From the NCBI GenBank assembly GCA_021816585.1, contig JAKAXL010000009.1, forward strand, positions 1-64,000: 64,000 bases of DNA. The letters are read 5' to 3'. The DNA is from Pseudomonadota bacterium (GTDB taxonomy: Bacteria; Pseudomonadota; Gammaproteobacteria; Burkholderiales; Burkholderiaceae_C). Both the position numbers and the translations under genes were made by a program. The notes under the pieces are model-generated. The model did no database searches. It was not told where the DNA came from and worked only from the letters and a program-made list of their open reading frames with translations. This document shows positions 22,127-34,506 of this stretch, one piece after another. Numbering within the stretch: position 1 is the first letter of the stretch; each line of letters begins with the position of its first letter.

Positions 22127-25100
22127 GGCCTCGGGTCCAGGGGGATGGGGCGACCACTGCGCCCGAAGCGACGCAGGGTCCACTGGCGCAGGCGGTCGAG
22201 CTCGAGGTAGATCACCGGCGTCGTGTACAGGGTCAGCACCTGGCTGACCAGCAGGCCGCCGGCGATCGAGATGCCCAGCGGCTGGCGCAACTCGGCACCG
22301 TTGCCGCTGACCAGCGCCAGCGGCAGCGCGGTGAACAGCGCGGCCAGCGTGGTCATCAGGATCGGGCGCAGGCGCAGCGTGGCGGCGAGGTAGATCGCCT
22401 CGCGCGGGGCCAGCCCCTGCTCGCGCTCGGCCTGCAGCGCGAAATCCACCATCAGGATGGCGTTCTTCTTCACGATGCCGATGAGCAGGAACACGCCGAT
22501 CAGCGCGATGATCGAGAACTCGGTGTGGAACACCATCAGCGCCAGCACCGCGCCCACGCCGGCCGGCGGCAGCGTGGACAGGATGGTCAGCGGATGCAGC
22601 GTGCTTTCATACAGCATGCCCAGCACGATGTAGATCGCGAAGATCGCCGCGAGGATGAACAGCGGCTGGTTCTTCAGGGTCTGCGCGAACACCTGCGCGG
22701 TGCCCTGGAAGCCGCCGTGCACGTCGGGAGGCAGCGCGATCTCGGCCATCGCCTGCTGGATGCGCGACTGCGCCTGGCTCAGCGAGACCCCGGGGTCCAG
22801 GTTGAAGAAGATCGTCGCCGCCGCGAACAGGCCCTGGTGGTTGACCGTCAGCGGCGCGTTCGCCAGTTCGTAGTGCACCAGCTGCGACAGCGGCACGACG
22901 GCGCCGGACGGCGCCACCACGTGCACGCGCTGCAGGGCCTCGCGGTCGCGCTGCCAGCGCGGCCCCGCCTCCATGACCACGCGGTACTGGTTCAGCGGCG
23001 CGTAGATGGTCGACACCAGGCGCTGGCCGAAGGCGTCGTTGAGCGTGGCGTCGATGGTGGCGATCGGAATTCCCAGCCGCGCCGCCGCGGCGCGGTCGAT
23101 GACCAGGCGCACTTCCAGCCCCGAGGCCTGCTGGTCGCTGTTGACGTCGTTCATGCCCGGGATGCGGTGGAAGGCCTCCAGCACCTTGGGCTCCCATTGC
23201 AGCAGCGACTGCAGGTCGCTGGACTGCAGCGTGTACTGGTACATCGCGGTGGCCTGCCGGCCGCCGACGTGGATGTCCTGCCCCGGGAACATGAACACCC
23301 GGACCCCGCCGATCCCGCCGAGCGCGCGGTGCAGCTGCATCATCACCTGCTGCACCCCGACGCGCTGCGAGATCGGCTTGAGCTGCATGTACAGGAAGGC
23401 GCCGCTGCCGGAGTCGGCGAAGGCCATCACGTTGAGCACCGCCGGGTTGCGGCGCACGATGTCGACGATGCCCTGCAGGCGTCGGCTCATGGACTGGAAC
23501 GAGGTCGACTGGTCGGCCTGCACCGAACCCAGCAGCAGTCCGGTGTCCTGGGTCGGGAAGAAGCCCTTGGGCACCACCGCGTACAGGTAGCCGCTGAGCG
23601 CGATGCTGCCGGCGAACACCAGCAGCATCAGCACCGGGTGGCGCAAGGCATGGCCCAGGCTGCGCGCGTAGGCATCGTGCACGCCGTCCCACACGCGCTG
23701 CAGCCGAGACACGCGGCCGCCCTGGACCGGCTCGTGGCGGCGCAGCCAGCGCGAGGCCAGCATCGGCGTGACGGTCAGCGACACCAGCAGCGAAATGCCA
23801 ATCGCCACCGTCAGGGTCATCGCGAACTCGTGGAACAGGCGCCCGATGATTCCGCCCATGAACATCACCGGCAGGAACACCGCGACCAGCGACAGGCTCA
23901 TCGACAGCACCGTGAAGCCGACCTCGCGCGCGCCCAGCAGCGCCGCCTGCAGCGGCTCCACGCCCGCCTCGACGTGGCGCATGATGTTCTCGGTGACCAC
24001 GATCGCGTCGTCGACCACGAAACCGGTGGCGACGATCAGCGCCATCAGCGACAGGTTGTCCAGCGAATAGCCCAGCAGCCACATCGCGGCGAAGGTGCCG
24101 ACCAGCGACAGCGGCACCGCCAGCGCCGGCACGAAGGTGGCGCGCCAGTCGCGCAGGAAGGCCCACACCACCATCACGACCAGCAGCACCGCCAGCACCA
24201 GCGTGCTCTCGACATCGTGCAGCGACGCGCGGATGGTGGTCGTGCGGTCCGACAGAACCCGCACGTCGATGGCCGCGGGAATCGACGCGCGCAAACCCGG
24301 CAGGGCCGCCTTCACGCCGTCGACGGCCTGGATGATGTTCGCGCCGGGCTGGCGGAACACGATCAGCAGCACCGCCGGCTGGCCGTTGGCCAGACCCGCG
24401 TTGCGGGTGTCCTGCAGCCCCTCGTGCACGTCGGCGACCTGCGACAGCGGGATGGCCACGCCGTTGCGGTAGGCCACCGTGATGCGCCGGTACTGCCGCG
24501 GCAGGCCGAGCTGGTCGTTGGCGCCGATCTGCCAGCGCCGCCGCCCGCTGTCGATCGCCCCCTTCGGAGCGTCGACGTTGGCCGCCACGATGGCCTGGCG
24601 CACCTGCTCCAGCCCGAGGCCCATCGCGTCCAGACGCGGCAGGTCGAGCTCGACGCGCACCGCCGGCAACGCCGAGCCGCCGACGATCACCTGGCCGATC
24701 CCTGGAAGCTGGGAGATCTTCTGCGCCAGGATGGTCGAGGCGGCGTCGTACATCTGGCCCCGCGACAGCGCCTTCGAGGTCAGCGCGATGATCATGATCG
24801 GCGAGTCCGCCGGGTTGACCTTGCGATACGTGGGGTTCCCGGCCAGGCCGCTGGGCAGCAGCGGCCTGGCCGCATTCAGCGCCGCCTGCACCTCGCGCGC
24901 GGCGTCGTTGATGTTCTTCGACAGCTCGAACTGCAGCACCACGCGGGTCGAGCCGAGGTCGCTGGACGAGGTCATTTGCGTGATGCCGGCGATGGTGCCC
25001 AGCGCGCGCTCCAGCGGGGTCGCCACGGTGGCCGCCATCACCGCCGGGCTGGCGCCGGGCAGATCGGCCTGCACGACGATGGTGGGGAAATCCACCTGCG

Positions 25101-25212
25101 GCAGCGGAGATACCGGAAGCTGGCGAAACGCGATCGCGCCCGCCAGCAGCACGGCCAGCGCGAGCAAGGTGGTCGCGACCTTGCGCCGGATGAACGGCGC
25201 GCTGACGTTCAC
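22123..25212 (-). CDS. mdtC: RND multidrug efflux permease MdtC
   Basis: A 1029-residue inner membrane RND pump subunit, full length against E. coli MdtC (1025). Twelve membrane helices and two large periplasmic loops are evident. The proton-relay acidic pair is in [17 protein letters not shown] of helix 4. The start is a GTG whose last two bases overlap the mdtB stop (GTGA at 25212-25209), the mark of coupled translation. MdtB and MdtC form a B2C heterotrimer in E. coli that exports novobiocin and bile salts. A role in drug and detergent export is inferred. Confidence 0.94.
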   Translation of the reverse strand: MNVSAPFIRRKVATTLLALAVLLAGAIAFRQLPVSPLPQVDFPTIVVQADLPGASPAVMAATVATPLERALGTIAGITQMTSSSDLGSTRVVLQFELSKNINDAAREVQAALNAARPLLPSGLAGNPTYRKVNPADSPIMIIALTSKALSRGQMYDAASTILAQKISQLPGIGQVIVGGSALPAVRVELDLPRLDAMGLGLEQVRQAIVAANVDAPKGAIDSGRRRWQIGANDQLGLPRQYRRITVAYRNGVAIPLSQVADVHEGLQDTRNAGLANGQPAVLLIVFRQPGANIIQAVDGVKAALPGLRASIPAAIDVRVLSDRTTTIRASLHDVESTLVLAVLLVVMVVWAFLRDWRATFVPALAVPLSLVGTFAAMWLLGYSLDNLSLMALIVATGFVVDDAIVVTENIMRHVEAGVEPLQAALLGAREVGFTVLSMSLSLVAVFLPVMFMGGIIGRLFHEFAMTLTVAIGISLLVSLTVTPMLASRWLRRHEPVQGGRVSRLQRVWDGVHDAYARSLGHALRHPVLMLLVFAGSIALSGYLYAVVPKGFFPTQDTGLLLGSVQADQSTSFQSMSRRLQGIVDIVRRNPAVLNVMAFADSGSGAFLYMQLKPISQRVGVQQVMMQLHRALGGIGGVRVFMFPGQDIHVGGRQATAMYQYTLQSSDLQSLLQWEPKVLEAFHRIPGMNDVNSDQQASGLEVRLVIDRAAAARLGIPIATIDATLNDAFGQRLVSTIYAPLNQYRVVMEAGPRWQRDREALQRVHVVAPSGAVVPLSQLVHYELANAPLTVNHQGLFAAATIFFNLDPGVSLSQAQSRIQQAMAEIALPPDVHGGFQGTAQVFAQTLKNQPLFILAAIFAIYIVLGMLYESTLHPLTILSTLPPAGVGAVLALMVFHTEFSIIALIGVFLLIGIVKKNAILMVDFALQAEREQGLAPREAIYLAATLRLRPILMTTLAALFTALPLALVSGNGAELRQPLGISIAGGLLVSQVLTLYTTPVIYLELDRLRQWTLRRFGRSGRPIPLDPRP

Positions 25213-28200
25213 GCCCGCGCCTCCGTGCCCGGGTCGCGCGCGCGCCAGGCGGCCACGCGCGCGGCCAGGCGATCGAAGGCCAGGTAGATGACCGGCGTGG
25301 AGAACAGGGTCAGCAACTGCGACAGCAGCAGGCCGCCGATCAGCGAGATCCCCAGCGGCTGGCGCAGCTCGGCGCCCATGCCGCCTCCCAGCACCAGCGG
25401 CACCGCGCCGAACAGCGCGGCGAAGGTGGTCATCAGAATCGGGCGCAGCCGCAGGCGCGCGGCCTGCAGCATCGCCTGCTGCGCCGGCAGGCCCTGGTTG
25501 CGCTGCGCGTCGAGCGCGAAGTCGACCATCAGGATGGCGTTCTTCTGCACGATGCCGATCAGCAGCACGATGCCGATGATCGCGATCACCGTCAGGTCAT
25601 GCCCGGTGACCATCAGCGCCAGCAGCGCGCCGATGCCCGCCGACGGCAGGGTCGACAGGATGGTCACCGGATGGATGTAGCTCTCGTACAGCACGCCGAG
25701 CACGATGTACATGGTCGCCACCGCGGCCAGCAGCAGCCACAGCTCGTTGGACAATGCGGCCTGGAAGGCGCTGGCCGCACCCTGGAACTGCAGGCTCACC
25801 GAGGCCGGCAGCGCGGCCCGCACGGCCGCGTCCTGGATCGCGCCCACCGCGCTTCCCAGCGACGCTCCGGGAGCCAGGTCGAAGGACACCAGCACGGCCG
25901 GGAACTGGCCCAGGTGGTCCAGCGCCAGCGGGGTCGTGCGCTGTTCGATGCGCGCCACGCTGCGCAGCGGGACCTGCTGGCCCGAGGAGGTGCTGACGTA
26001 GACGCGGTCGAAGGCGCGCAGTCCGGCATCCGCCGGCACGTGCACGCCGAGCACGATGCGGTACTGCGCGGCCTGCGTGAACACGGTCGACACCAGACGC
26101 TGCCCGAAGGCGTCGTACAGCGCGGAGTCGATCGCGCTCATGGTCACGCCCAGGCGCGCCGCGCTGGCGCGGTCGACGTCGACGTAGGCCTGCAGCCCGT
26201 CGTCCTGCAGGTCGTCGCTGACCCCGGCCAGCTGCGGCAGCGCGCGCAGCCGCGGCAGCAGCGCCTGCAGCGCGGAGTGCAGCTGCTCCGAGCTGGTGGC
26301 CGACAGGCTGAACTGGTAGGTGTAGCGGCTGCGCAGGTCGTCGATGCTCAGGTCCTGCACCGGCTGCATGTACAGCGTGATCCCCGGCACCGCGTCCGCC
26401 CGGCGCTGCAGGTCCTGCTGCACCACGCCGACGCGCACCCCGCGCTGCGCCAGCGGCTTCAGGCTGATCAGCAGGCGCGAGCTGTTCATCGTGGTGTTGG
26501 TGCCGTCGATCCCGGCGATCGCCGAGATGCTGGCCACCGCGGGGTCGCGCAGCAGCGCCCGCACCAGCTGCGCCTGGCGCCGCTGCATGTCCTGGAACGA
26601 GACGTCCTGCGCCGCCACCGCGGTGCCCTGGATCAGCCCGGTGTCCTCCACCGGGAAGAAGCCCTTCGGCACCACGACATACAGCAGCCCGGCGAGCAGC
26701 ACCAGCCCGACGCTGGCCAGCAGCACCTTGCCCTGGTGGCGCAACACCCAGCCCAGCGCGCGCGCATAGGCGTCGGCCAGACGCTCGAAGGCCTGCCCCG
26801 ACGCACGGAACCAGCGCCCCTGCTGCGACTCGGGGACATGGCGCAGCAGGCGCGCGCACAGCATCGGCGTGAAGCTCAGCGACACCCCGGCGGAGATCAC
26901 GATGGCCACCGCCAGCGTGATCGCGAATTCGCGGAACAGGCGCCCGACCACATCGCCCATGAACAGCAGCGGGATCAGCACCGCGATCAGCGAGAAGGTC
27001 AGCGAGATGATCGTGAAGCCGATCTGCGCCGCCCCCTTCAGCGCCGCCTGCAGCGGCGCCTCGCCCTCCTCGATGTGGCGCGCCACGTTCTCGATCATGA
27101 CGATGGCGTCGTCGACGACGAAGCCGGTGGCGATGGTCAGCGCCATCAGCGTCAGGGTGTTGATGGAAAATCCCAGCAGGTACATCGCGCCGAAGGTGCC
27201 CACCAGCGCCAGCGGCACCGCGGTGGCCGGGATGAAGGTGGCGCGCGCGCTGCGCAGGAACGCGAAGATCACCAGCACCACCAGCGCCACCGACAGCACC
27301 AGCTCGAAGCTGACGTCGGCGATCGCCGCGCGGATGGTCACGGTGCGGTCCGACATCACCTGCAGCTGCGCCGCCTGCGGCAACTGCGCGCGCAGCTGCG
27401 GCAGCAGCTGGTGGATGCGGTCGACCACCTGGATCACGTTGGCGCCGGGCTGTCGCTGCACGTTGATCACGATCCCGGGCACGCCGTCGACCAGCGCGCC
27501 CTGCCAGGCGTTCTCGGCGCCGGTCTCGATGCGCGCGACATCCCCCAGGTGCACCGCGGCGCCGTTGCTGTAGCCGATGATCAGGTCGCGGTACTGCTGC
27601 GGCGTGCCGAGTTGGTCGTTGGCGTCGATCGCGAAGGACTGGTCGGTGCCGTCGATGCTGCCCTTCGGGCTGTTCACGTTGGCGTTGGAGATGGCCGTGC
27701 GCACCGCGTCGAGTCCGATTCCGCGCGCCGCCAGCGCGTTCGCGTCGACCTGCACGCGCACCGCCGGCTTGTGCCCGCCCGACAGCGTCACCAGTCCGAC
27801 GCCGGGCACCTGCGACAGCTTCTGCGACAGCCGCGTGTCGGCGAGGTCGTAGAGCCTGGTCAACGGCAGGCTGCGCGAGGTCAGGCCGAGCGTGATCACC
27901 GGCGCGTCGGCCGGGTTGATCTTCGCGTAGACGGGGGGTTGCGGCAGGTCGGACGGCAGCAGCGAGCCGGCCGCGTTGATCGCCGCCTGCACCTCCTGCT
28001 CGGCCACGTCCAGCGGCAGCGAGAGGTCGAAGCGCAGGGTCACCACCGAGGCCCCGCCGGAACTCACCGACCACATCTGCGCCAGCCCCGGCATCTGTCC
28101 GAACTGGCGCTCCAGCGGCGCGGTCACCGACGAGGACATCACGTCGGGGCTGGCGCCCGGATACAGCGTGGTGACCTGGATGGTCGGGTAGTCGACCTCC

Positions 28201-28364
28201 GGCAGCGGCGCCTGCGGCAGCAGGCGCAGGCCGACGAAGCCGGCCACCAGCACCGCGATCATCAGCAACGAGGTCGCGATCGGGCGCAGGATGAACAGGC
28301 GCGACGGGCTCGGACGCGCCTCGTCAGCCGACGGCGAAGCCGCGCTGGAGGAATCGGGTTGCAT
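25209..28364 (-). CDS. mdtB: RND multidrug efflux permease MdtB
   Basis: A 1051-residue RND permease, paralogous to the next gene. It has a short Ser/Ala/Pro-rich cytosolic start, then [21 protein letters not shown] (helix 1), the [12 protein letters not shown] loop motif and the helix-4 relay [21 protein letters not shown]. The ATG at 28364 lies 8 bases after the mdtA stop. The open frame runs on to 29102, but that stretch is the mdtA coding region read in another frame. Expected to assemble with MdtC, the MdtA adaptor and the downstream outer membrane lipoprotein. Confidence 0.94.
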   Translation of the reverse strand: MQPDSSSAASPSADEARPSPSRLFILRPIATSLLMIAVLVAGFVGLRLLPQAPLPEVDYPTIQVTTLYPGASPDVMSSSVTAPLERQFGQMPGLAQMWSVSSGGASVVTLRFDLSLPLDVAEQEVQAAINAAGSLLPSDLPQPPVYAKINPADAPVITLGLTSRSLPLTRLYDLADTRLSQKLSQVPGVGLVTLSGGHKPAVRVQVDANALAARGIGLDAVRTAISNANVNSPKGSIDGTDQSFAIDANDQLGTPQQYRDLIIGYSNGAAVHLGDVARIETGAENAWQGALVDGVPGIVINVQRQPGANVIQVVDRIHQLLPQLRAQLPQAAQLQVMSDRTVTIRAAIADVSFELVLSVALVVLVIFAFLRSARATFIPATAVPLALVGTFGAMYLLGFSINTLTLMALTIATGFVVDDAIVMIENVARHIEEGEAPLQAALKGAAQIGFTIISLTFSLIAVLIPLLFMGDVVGRLFREFAITLAVAIVISAGVSLSFTPMLCARLLRHVPESQQGRWFRASGQAFERLADAYARALGWVLRHQGKVLLASVGLVLLAGLLYVVVPKGFFPVEDTGLIQGTAVAAQDVSFQDMQRRQAQLVRALLRDPAVASISAIAGIDGTNTTMNSSRLLISLKPLAQRGVRVGVVQQDLQRRADAVPGITLYMQPVQDLSIDDLRSRYTYQFSLSATSSEQLHSALQALLPRLRALPQLAGVSDDLQDDGLQAYVDVDRASAARLGVTMSAIDSALYDAFGQRLVSTVFTQAAQYRIVLGVHVPADAGLRAFDRVYVSTSSGQQVPLRSVARIEQRTTPLALDHLGQFPAVLVSFDLAPGASLGSAVGAIQDAAVRAALPASVSLQFQGAASAFQAALSNELWLLLAAVATMYIVLGVLYESYIHPVTILSTLPSAGIGALLALMVTGHDLTVIAIIGIVLLIGIVQKNAILMVDFALDAQRNQGLPAQQAMLQAARLRLRPILMTTFAALFGAVPLVLGGGMGAELRQPLGISLIGGLLLSQLLTLFSTPVIYLAFDRLAARVAAWRARDPGTEARA

Positions 28365-28372
28365 CGTCTGGA

Positions 28373-29686
28373 TCAGTGCGCCGCGGCCGCTGGCGCGCCC
28401 ATGCCCGCGCCGGAGCCCGCCGGCGCATGCCGCTGCCGCGGCGCCGACGCGCCCTGCGCCGGCACCACCTTCACGTGCGCGCCGTCGCGCAGGTGGTCGA
28501 GCCCGGCGGTGACCACGCGATCCCCGGCGGCGAGGCCGTCGAGCACCTGGGTCAGCCCGTCCCAGGCCACGCCCGCCTTGACGTCGTGCATGTGCACGAC
28601 GCCGTCCGCGCGGATCACGTAGACGTAGTCGCCGCCGGCACCCACCGCCACCGCGGTGCTGGGCACCACCAGCGCGTGCTCGATGCTGCGCTCGAGCACG
28701 CGCACGTTCACGAAGGCATTGGGCACCAGGGTCAGCTGTGGGTTGTCGAAGCGCGCGCGCAGGCTGAGGGTTCCGGTGGTGGTGGAAATCTGGTTGTCGG
28801 CGGCGAGCAGCCTGCCCTGCGCGAGCAGGTGCGTATCCGAGGCGTCCCAGGCCTGCACCGTCGCATGCCGGTCGGCCGCCAGCTGCCGCAGCAGCGGACC
28901 GACCTGCGACTGCGGCAGCGCGAAGGTCACCTCGATCGGCTGCACCTGCGCGATGGTCACGATCGGCGTGGCCGCGCCGCCTGCGCTGGTCCCCGTCGCC
29001 GCGCTCGACACGCCGAGCGCTCCGGAGGTCCCCACCATGTTGCCGGGGTCGACCTGTCGCAGCCCGGCGATTCCCGACACCGGCGCCGTGATCCGGGTCC
29101 ACTGCAATTGCAGCCGGGCGTTGTCCAGCGCCGCGCCATTGGCGTCGAGCTGGGCCTTGAGCTGGGCCACCGTGGCGCGCTGGTCGGCGACCTGCTGCGC
29201 CGAGATCGCATCCTGCTTCAGCAAGGTCTCGTAGCGAGCGAGGTCACTGCGCGCGCCGGCGAGTTGCGCGGCGGTCTGTTCACGCTGTGCCTGCGCCTGC
29301 TCGACGGCGATGCGAAAGGGGCGCGGATCGATGGTGGCCAGCAGCTGCCCGGCGCGCACCTTCTGACCCTGGTGGAAGTCCACGCTCTGCAGCAGTCCGG
29401 CCACGCGCGGAACCACGCTGGCCAGCGTGTGCGGGGTCACGGTGCCGAGGGCGCTGAGCCATACCGGCACGGTCTGCTCGTGCGCGGTCGCGGCGGTCAC
29501 CGCGGTCGGCCCGGCCATGCCGAAGCCGCCGCGGCGCATCGCCGCCGGACCGGAGGCGCCATCGCGCCCGGTATGCCACCAGATCCCGGCCGCCAGCGCG
29601 ATGAGCAACACCAGAGCCAGCAGCCAGGGCCAGCGTTTCACCGGTTTGCGGGAACTCGCGGCGGAATCGGGAGACGGCGGGGTCAT
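28373..29686 (-). CDS. mdtA: RND efflux periplasmic adaptor MdtA
   Basis: A 437-residue membrane fusion protein. An N-terminal membrane helix ([19 protein letters not shown]) anchors it to the inner membrane. The lipoyl half-motifs, an alpha-hairpin ([17 protein letters not shown]) and beta-barrel ([11 protein letters not shown]-type strands) follow, and a Pro/Ala/Gly-rich tail closes it. It bridges MdtBC and the outer membrane factor. First gene of the operon; no good Shine-Dalgarno sequence is visible before the ATG at 29686. No baeSR two-component genes, which control mdtABCD in E. coli, are beside it. Confidence 0.93.
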   Translation of the reverse strand: MTPPSPDSAASSRKPVKRWPWLLALVLLIALAAGIWWHTGRDGASGPAAMRRGGFGMAGPTAVTAATAHEQTVPVWLSALGTVTPHTLASVVPRVAGLLQSVDFHQGQKVRAGQLLATIDPRPFRIAVEQAQAQREQTAAQLAGARSDLARYETLLKQDAISAQQVADQRATVAQLKAQLDANGAALDNARLQLQWTRITAPVSGIAGLRQVDPGNMVGTSGALGVSSAATGTSAGGAATPIVTIAQVQPIEVTFALPQSQVGPLLRQLAADRHATVQAWDASDTHLLAQGRLLAADNQISTTTGTLSLRARFDNPQLTLVPNAFVNVRVLERSIEHALVVPSTAVAVGAGGDYVYVIRADGVVHMHDVKAGVAWDGLTQVLDGLAAGDRVVTAGLDHLRDGAHVKVVPAQGASAPRQRHAPAGSGAGMGAPAAAAH

Positions 29687-29828
29687 GGAAGGCAGCAGAA
29701 CGTGGGAAGCATGCGCGACGGCGCGGCATCGGGAATCATCGCCCGCGCGTATGTCGGCACGATGCAGCAGGCATGTCGAAATGTTACGTCGCGACCGGCG
29801 CGCGCGGCGCGGCCGGCGCCCTGCGGGT

Positions 29829-30401
29829 TCAGCCGCTCGTGCCGCCGTCCGGCGGCGTGCGCTGGTGATCCCAGAAGGTTTCGGATCCGGCGCCGTTGAT
29901 CACCCGTGACAGCACGAACAACAGGTCGGACAGCCGGTTCAGGTACGGCAGCGCCGGCGACGCCTGCTGCGGCTCGGCCTGCTCGAACACGCGCACGAGC
30001 GCGCGTTCGGCGCGCCGCGCGACGGTGCGGCACACATGGGCCTGGCTTGCCGCGCGCGTGCCCCCGGGCAGGATGAATTCGCGCAACGCCGGCAGCCCCG
30101 CGTTGTAGTGCGCGATGCCCTCGTCGAGCCGGCGCAGCGCGGCTTCGCCGAGCAGGCTCATGCCGGGCACCGCGAGTTCGCCGCCGAGATCGAACAGATC
30201 CTGCTGCACCCGCAGCAGCAGTTCGCGCATGTCCGGCGCGAGGCTCTCGCAAAGCAGCAGACCGAGGTGCGCGTTGAGCTCGTCCACCTCGCCCAGCGCG
30301 TCGATGCGCGGCGAGGCCTTCGAGCAGCGAGAACCGTCGCCGAGGCCGGTGCTGCCGGCGTCCCCGGTGCGGGTGGTGATGGCGCTGAGGCGGTGTCCCA
30401 T
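29829..30401 (-). CDS. pduO: PduO-type cob(I)alamin adenosyltransferase
   Basis: A 190-residue enzyme that transfers adenosine from ATP to cob(I)alamin to make coenzyme B12. The N-terminal ATP motif TTRTGDAGSTGLGDG, the ALGEVDELNAHLG helix and the C-terminal LNRLSDLLFVLSRVIN motif are diagnostic of the PduO (ATR) family. It forms a trimer in the cytosol. It lies between the paa and mdt operons with 140 bases on the upstream side, so it may be its own unit. No B12-dependent enzyme is adjacent. The large open frame upstream (to 32567) is the paaZ antiframe, not a fusion. Confidence 0.94.
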   Translation of the reverse strand: MGHRLSAITTRTGDAGSTGLGDGSRCSKASPRIDALGEVDELNAHLGLLLCESLAPDMRELLLRVQQDLFDLGGELAVPGMSLLGEAALRRLDEGIAHYNAGLPALREFILPGGTRAASQAHVCRTVARRAERALVRVFEQAEPQQASPALPYLNRLSDLLFVLSRVINGAGSETFWDHQRTPPDGGTSG

Positions 30402-30477
30402 GCGTGGCTTCCGGAAGGAGTGGACGGGCAAGCCGCCCATTGTGGCGCAAAGCCACCTGCACCGCACGGCCGCGTGG

Positions 30478-30502
30478 GCCCGGCCTTGCGCCGGTGCCGG
30501 GC
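30478..30502. terminator. GC hairpin downstream of paaZ
   Basis: GCCCGGC (30478-30484) pairs with GCCGGGC (30496-30502) across an 11-base loop, 40 bases beyond the paaZ stop in the direction of transcription. No T-tract follows. It may mark the end of the paa operon. Confidence 0.3.
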
Positions 30503-30541
30503 TTGGCGCGGTGTCCGCGACCGCGCCAGCCCGGCGCGGGC

Positions 30542-32605
30542 TCAATCGGAAGCCGCCGTCTCGCGCTTGGCCACCAGGGTCAGGATGTCGTAGCTGGCGA
30601 CCAGTTCCTCGTCCTGGTTGCGCACCTCGACGTCCCAGGCCACGACCCCCTGGCCGCGCCCCTTCGCATCGGTCTTGCGACGATCGATCTTGCGCTTGCA
30701 GGTCAGGCGCGCACGGATGGTGTCGCCGATGCGTACCGGCTTGACGAAACGCAGCGTGTCCATGCCGTAATTGGCCAGTACCGGGCCCTCGGCCGGCGAC
30801 ACGAACAGCCCCGCCGCCGCGGAGATGACGAAGTAACCATGCGCGATGCGCTGGCCGAACGGTGAGTTGCGTGCCGCGATCTCGTCGAAATGCATGTAGA
30901 AATAGTCTCCCGACAGGCAACCGAAGTTGACGATGTCGGCCTCGGTGACGGTGCGCCGATGGGTCAGCAGCGATTCGCCGATGCGCAGTTCCTCGAAATG
31001 CCTGCGGAAGGGGTGCACGTCGGTCTCGATGCGCCGCGCGCCGCGTACGTATTCGCCCACCACCGCGGCCAGCATGGTCGGCGAGCCCTGCACCGCGGCG
31101 CGCTGCAGGTAGTGCGCGACCGCGCGCATGCCGCCGAGCTCCTCGCCGCCGCCGGCGCGGCCGGGGCCGCCATGCTTGAGCGCCGGCAGCGGCGAGCCGT
31201 GCCCGGTGGACTCCTGCGCCGCCTCCTCGTCGAGCACCAGGATGCGTCCGTGGTGCACGGCGGCGCGGCGCACCGCGTGCGCGGCCAGCGCCGGGTCGCG
31301 CGTGGCCAGCGTGGCCACCAGGCTGCCCTGGCCGCGCGCGGCCAGTTCCAGCGCCTCGTCGAGTTCGTCGTAGGGCAGCAGCGTGCTGACCGGGCCGAAC
31401 ACCTCGATCTCGTGCACCGCGGCGACGTCGCGCGGGTGCGCACAGGCCAGCAGCGTGGGCGCGAAAAAGGCCCCGTGCTCGGCGCCGACGCCCTTCCACG
31501 AGGCTTGCGTGCTGCCGTCGAACACGGTGTCGCAGCACTCGCGCAGGCGTTGCAGCGCGTCGGCCACGTCGCGCTGCTGGTCCTTGCTGGCCAGCGGCCC
31601 CATCTGCACTTCGGGCAGGCGGGGGTCGCCGATGCGCAGGGCCGCCAGCTTGGCGCCGAGCCTGCCCGCCAGCGCGTCCAGGTGGCGGCGCGGCACCAGG
31701 ATGCGCCGGATCGCCGTGCACTTCTGCCCGGCCTTGACCCGCATCTCGCGCAGCACTTCGCGCGCGAACAGCTCGAACTCCGCGTCCTGTTCCTCGACGT
31801 CGGGGGCGAGGATCGCGCTGTTGAGCGAATCCGCCTCGGCGTTGAAGGGCACGCCGCGCGCCAGCAGATGCGGATTGGCGCGCAGCTTCGCCGCGGTCGC
31901 CGCCGAACCGGTGAAGGTCACCGCGTCCTGGCCCTGCAGGCGATCCAGCAGGTCCCCGGTGGAGCCGATCACCAGCTGCAGGCAGCCCTCGGGCAGCAGC
32001 TTCGACTCCAGCATCAGGCGCACCAGCGCCCACGTCAGGTAGGAGGTCGCGGTGGCCGGCTTGGCGATGCACGGCATGCCGGCGAGGAAGCTCGGCGCGA
32101 ACTTCTCCAGCAGGCCCCACACCGGGAAGTTGAAGGCGTCGATGTGCACCGCCACGCCCTCGCGCGGGACCAGGATGTGGCTGCCGGCGAAGTGCCCCTG
32201 CTTGCCCAGCGCCACCACCGGCCCCTCGTGCACGACATTGCCGGCCGGAAGTTCCTGCGAGCCCATGCCGGCGTAGGCGAACAGCGTGCCGATTCCGCCC
32301 TCGATGTCGATCCAGCCGTCGTTGCGCGTGGCGCCGGTGTACAGCGACCACTCGTACAGCTGTTCCTTGTGCTCCGCGAGGTGGCGCGCCAGCGCCTTGA
32401 GCAGCGCGGCGCGCTGCTGGAAGTCGAGGTTCAGCAGGCCGCGCACGCCGGTGGTCCGCGCGTGGTGCAGCGCGGCCTCGAAGTCGCCCTGCCCGGCATG
32501 GGTGTGGGCGACCACGCTGCCGCTGGCGGCGTCGAGCAGCGGCTGTGCCGGCTCGGCGCCGAACCACTGTCCGGCCAGGTAGCTTTGCAGGATGGGGGGA
32601 TGCAT
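30542..32605 (-). CDS. paaZ: Oxepin-CoA hydrolase / 3-oxo-5,6-dehydrosuberyl-CoA semialdehyde dehydrogenase PaaZ
   Basis: A 687-residue fusion enzyme of aerobic phenylacetate degradation that opens the oxepin-CoA ring and oxidises the aldehyde formed. The N-terminal aldehyde dehydrogenase domain (about residues 1-520) has the catalytic Cys in [11 protein letters not shown] and the general-base Glu in FNAEADSLN. The C-terminal MaoC hot-dog domain (about 540-680) carries [11 protein letters not shown] and AHGYFVIS. Length fits E. coli PaaZ (681), so both activities should be intact. The ATG at 32605 is favoured; a GTG at 32635 would overlap the thiolase gene. Last gene of the paa operon. Confidence 0.95.
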   Translation of the reverse strand: MHPPILQSYLAGQWFGAEPAQPLLDAASGSVVAHTHAGQGDFEAALHHARTTGVRGLLNLDFQQRAALLKALARHLAEHKEQLYEWSLYTGATRNDGWIDIEGGIGTLFAYAGMGSQELPAGNVVHEGPVVALGKQGHFAGSHILVPREGVAVHIDAFNFPVWGLLEKFAPSFLAGMPCIAKPATATSYLTWALVRLMLESKLLPEGCLQLVIGSTGDLLDRLQGQDAVTFTGSAATAAKLRANPHLLARGVPFNAEADSLNSAILAPDVEEQDAEFELFAREVLREMRVKAGQKCTAIRRILVPRRHLDALAGRLGAKLAALRIGDPRLPEVQMGPLASKDQQRDVADALQRLRECCDTVFDGSTQASWKGVGAEHGAFFAPTLLACAHPRDVAAVHEIEVFGPVSTLLPYDELDEALELAARGQGSLVATLATRDPALAAHAVRRAAVHHGRILVLDEEAAQESTGHGSPLPALKHGGPGRAGGGEELGGMRAVAHYLQRAAVQGSPTMLAAVVGEYVRGARRIETDVHPFRRHFEELRIGESLLTHRRTVTEADIVNFGCLSGDYFYMHFDEIAARNSPFGQRIAHGYFVISAAAGLFVSPAEGPVLANYGMDTLRFVKPVRIGDTIRARLTCKRKIDRRKTDAKGRGQGVVAWDVEVRNQDEELVASYDILTLVAKRETAASD

Positions 32606-32627
32606 GGTGGGGATTCCTTGCTTGGAT

Positions 32628-33839
<1,212 letters not shown>

Positions 33840-33852
33840 GGGTAGGTCCTCG

Positions 33853-34497
33853 TCAAGGTGTGGGTTCAAGGGGGCTGGCGGATGCGCACGGCGCCTGCGC
33901 CGGCAGGCGCATGTCGAGCATGCCGTGCAGGAACAGGTCGGCCACCATCGGCGCCAGCTGCTCGTACGACAGCCCGCGCCCGGGGTGGAACCAGGTGAAC
34001 AGCCAGTTGATCATGCCGAACAGCAGCATCGCCAGCGGCTTGTCGAGCTCGCGTTCGCCGGCCTGCGGGCGCAGCACCCGCACCGCCTGCGCGAAGCGCG
34101 ACACCACGTCGCGCTCGACGTCCAGGATGCGCTGCCGATCCTCGTCGCCGAGGAAGCGTACGTCCTCGGTCAGCACGCGGTGCGCGTCCTGCGCGCTGGC
34201 GTACTCGCGCACGAAACGCTCGATCAGCACGCCCAGCAGGCGCTGCGGGTCGGTGCACTCGGCCTGCACCTGCATCACCACGTCGAGCAGCTGGCGCACA
34301 TGGGTCTCGGCGATGAGCGCGGCCAGCGCGTACTTGTCGCGAAAGTAGTGGTACAGCGCCGCCTTCGACAGTCCGCAGGCGTCGGCGACCTGGTTCATCG
34401 AGGTCGCCATGAAGCCCTGCTGCGCGAACAGCCGCGCCGCCTGGTTCAGGATCAGTGCGCGCTGCTCGTCGTATTGCGGAGCTCGTCCTCGGGCCAT
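33853..34497 (-). CDS. paaR: TetR family regulator of the paa genes (PaaR-like)
   Basis: A 214-residue repressor with an N-terminal TetR helix-turn-helix ([23 protein letters not shown]) and a ligand-binding helical body. It sits inside the paa operon, 9 bases from paaK and 13 from paaJ. TetR-type PaaR proteins repress phenylacetate genes and are released by phenylacetyl-CoA in other bacteria. The palindrome at 37317-37336, the only such site noticed in the cluster, is the likely operator. Self-control through the operon promoter is expected. The inducer is inferred. Confidence 0.8.
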   Translation of the reverse strand: MARGRAPQYDEQRALILNQAARLFAQQGFMATSMNQVADACGLSKAALYHYFRDKYALAALIAETHVRQLLDVVMQVQAECTDPQRLLGVLIERFVREYASAQDAHRVLTEDVRFLGDEDRQRILDVERDVVSRFAQAVRVLRPQAGERELDKPLAMLLFGMINWLFTWFHPGRGLSYEQLAPMVADLFLHGMLDMRLPAQAPCASASPLEPTP

Positions 34498-34506
34498 GTC
34501 GCGGTC

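Noticed and set aside
21922-28622. Plus-strand open frames of more than 1000 codons opposite mdtC and mdtB
   Set aside because: They are His/Arg/Gln-rich shadows of the RND genes. The lack of stops follows from codon third-position GC in the real genes.
25209-29102. Apparent N-terminal extension of MdtB into mdtA
   Set aside because: The extension is the mdtA coding region in a shifted frame. MdtA is intact and well conserved there, so this is not a fusion or a frameshift.
29829-32567. Apparent 912-residue fusion ending in the cobalamin adenosyltransferase
   Set aside because: The upstream part is the paaZ region out of frame. PaaZ is complete in its own frame, and the adenosyltransferase has a proper ATG at 30401.
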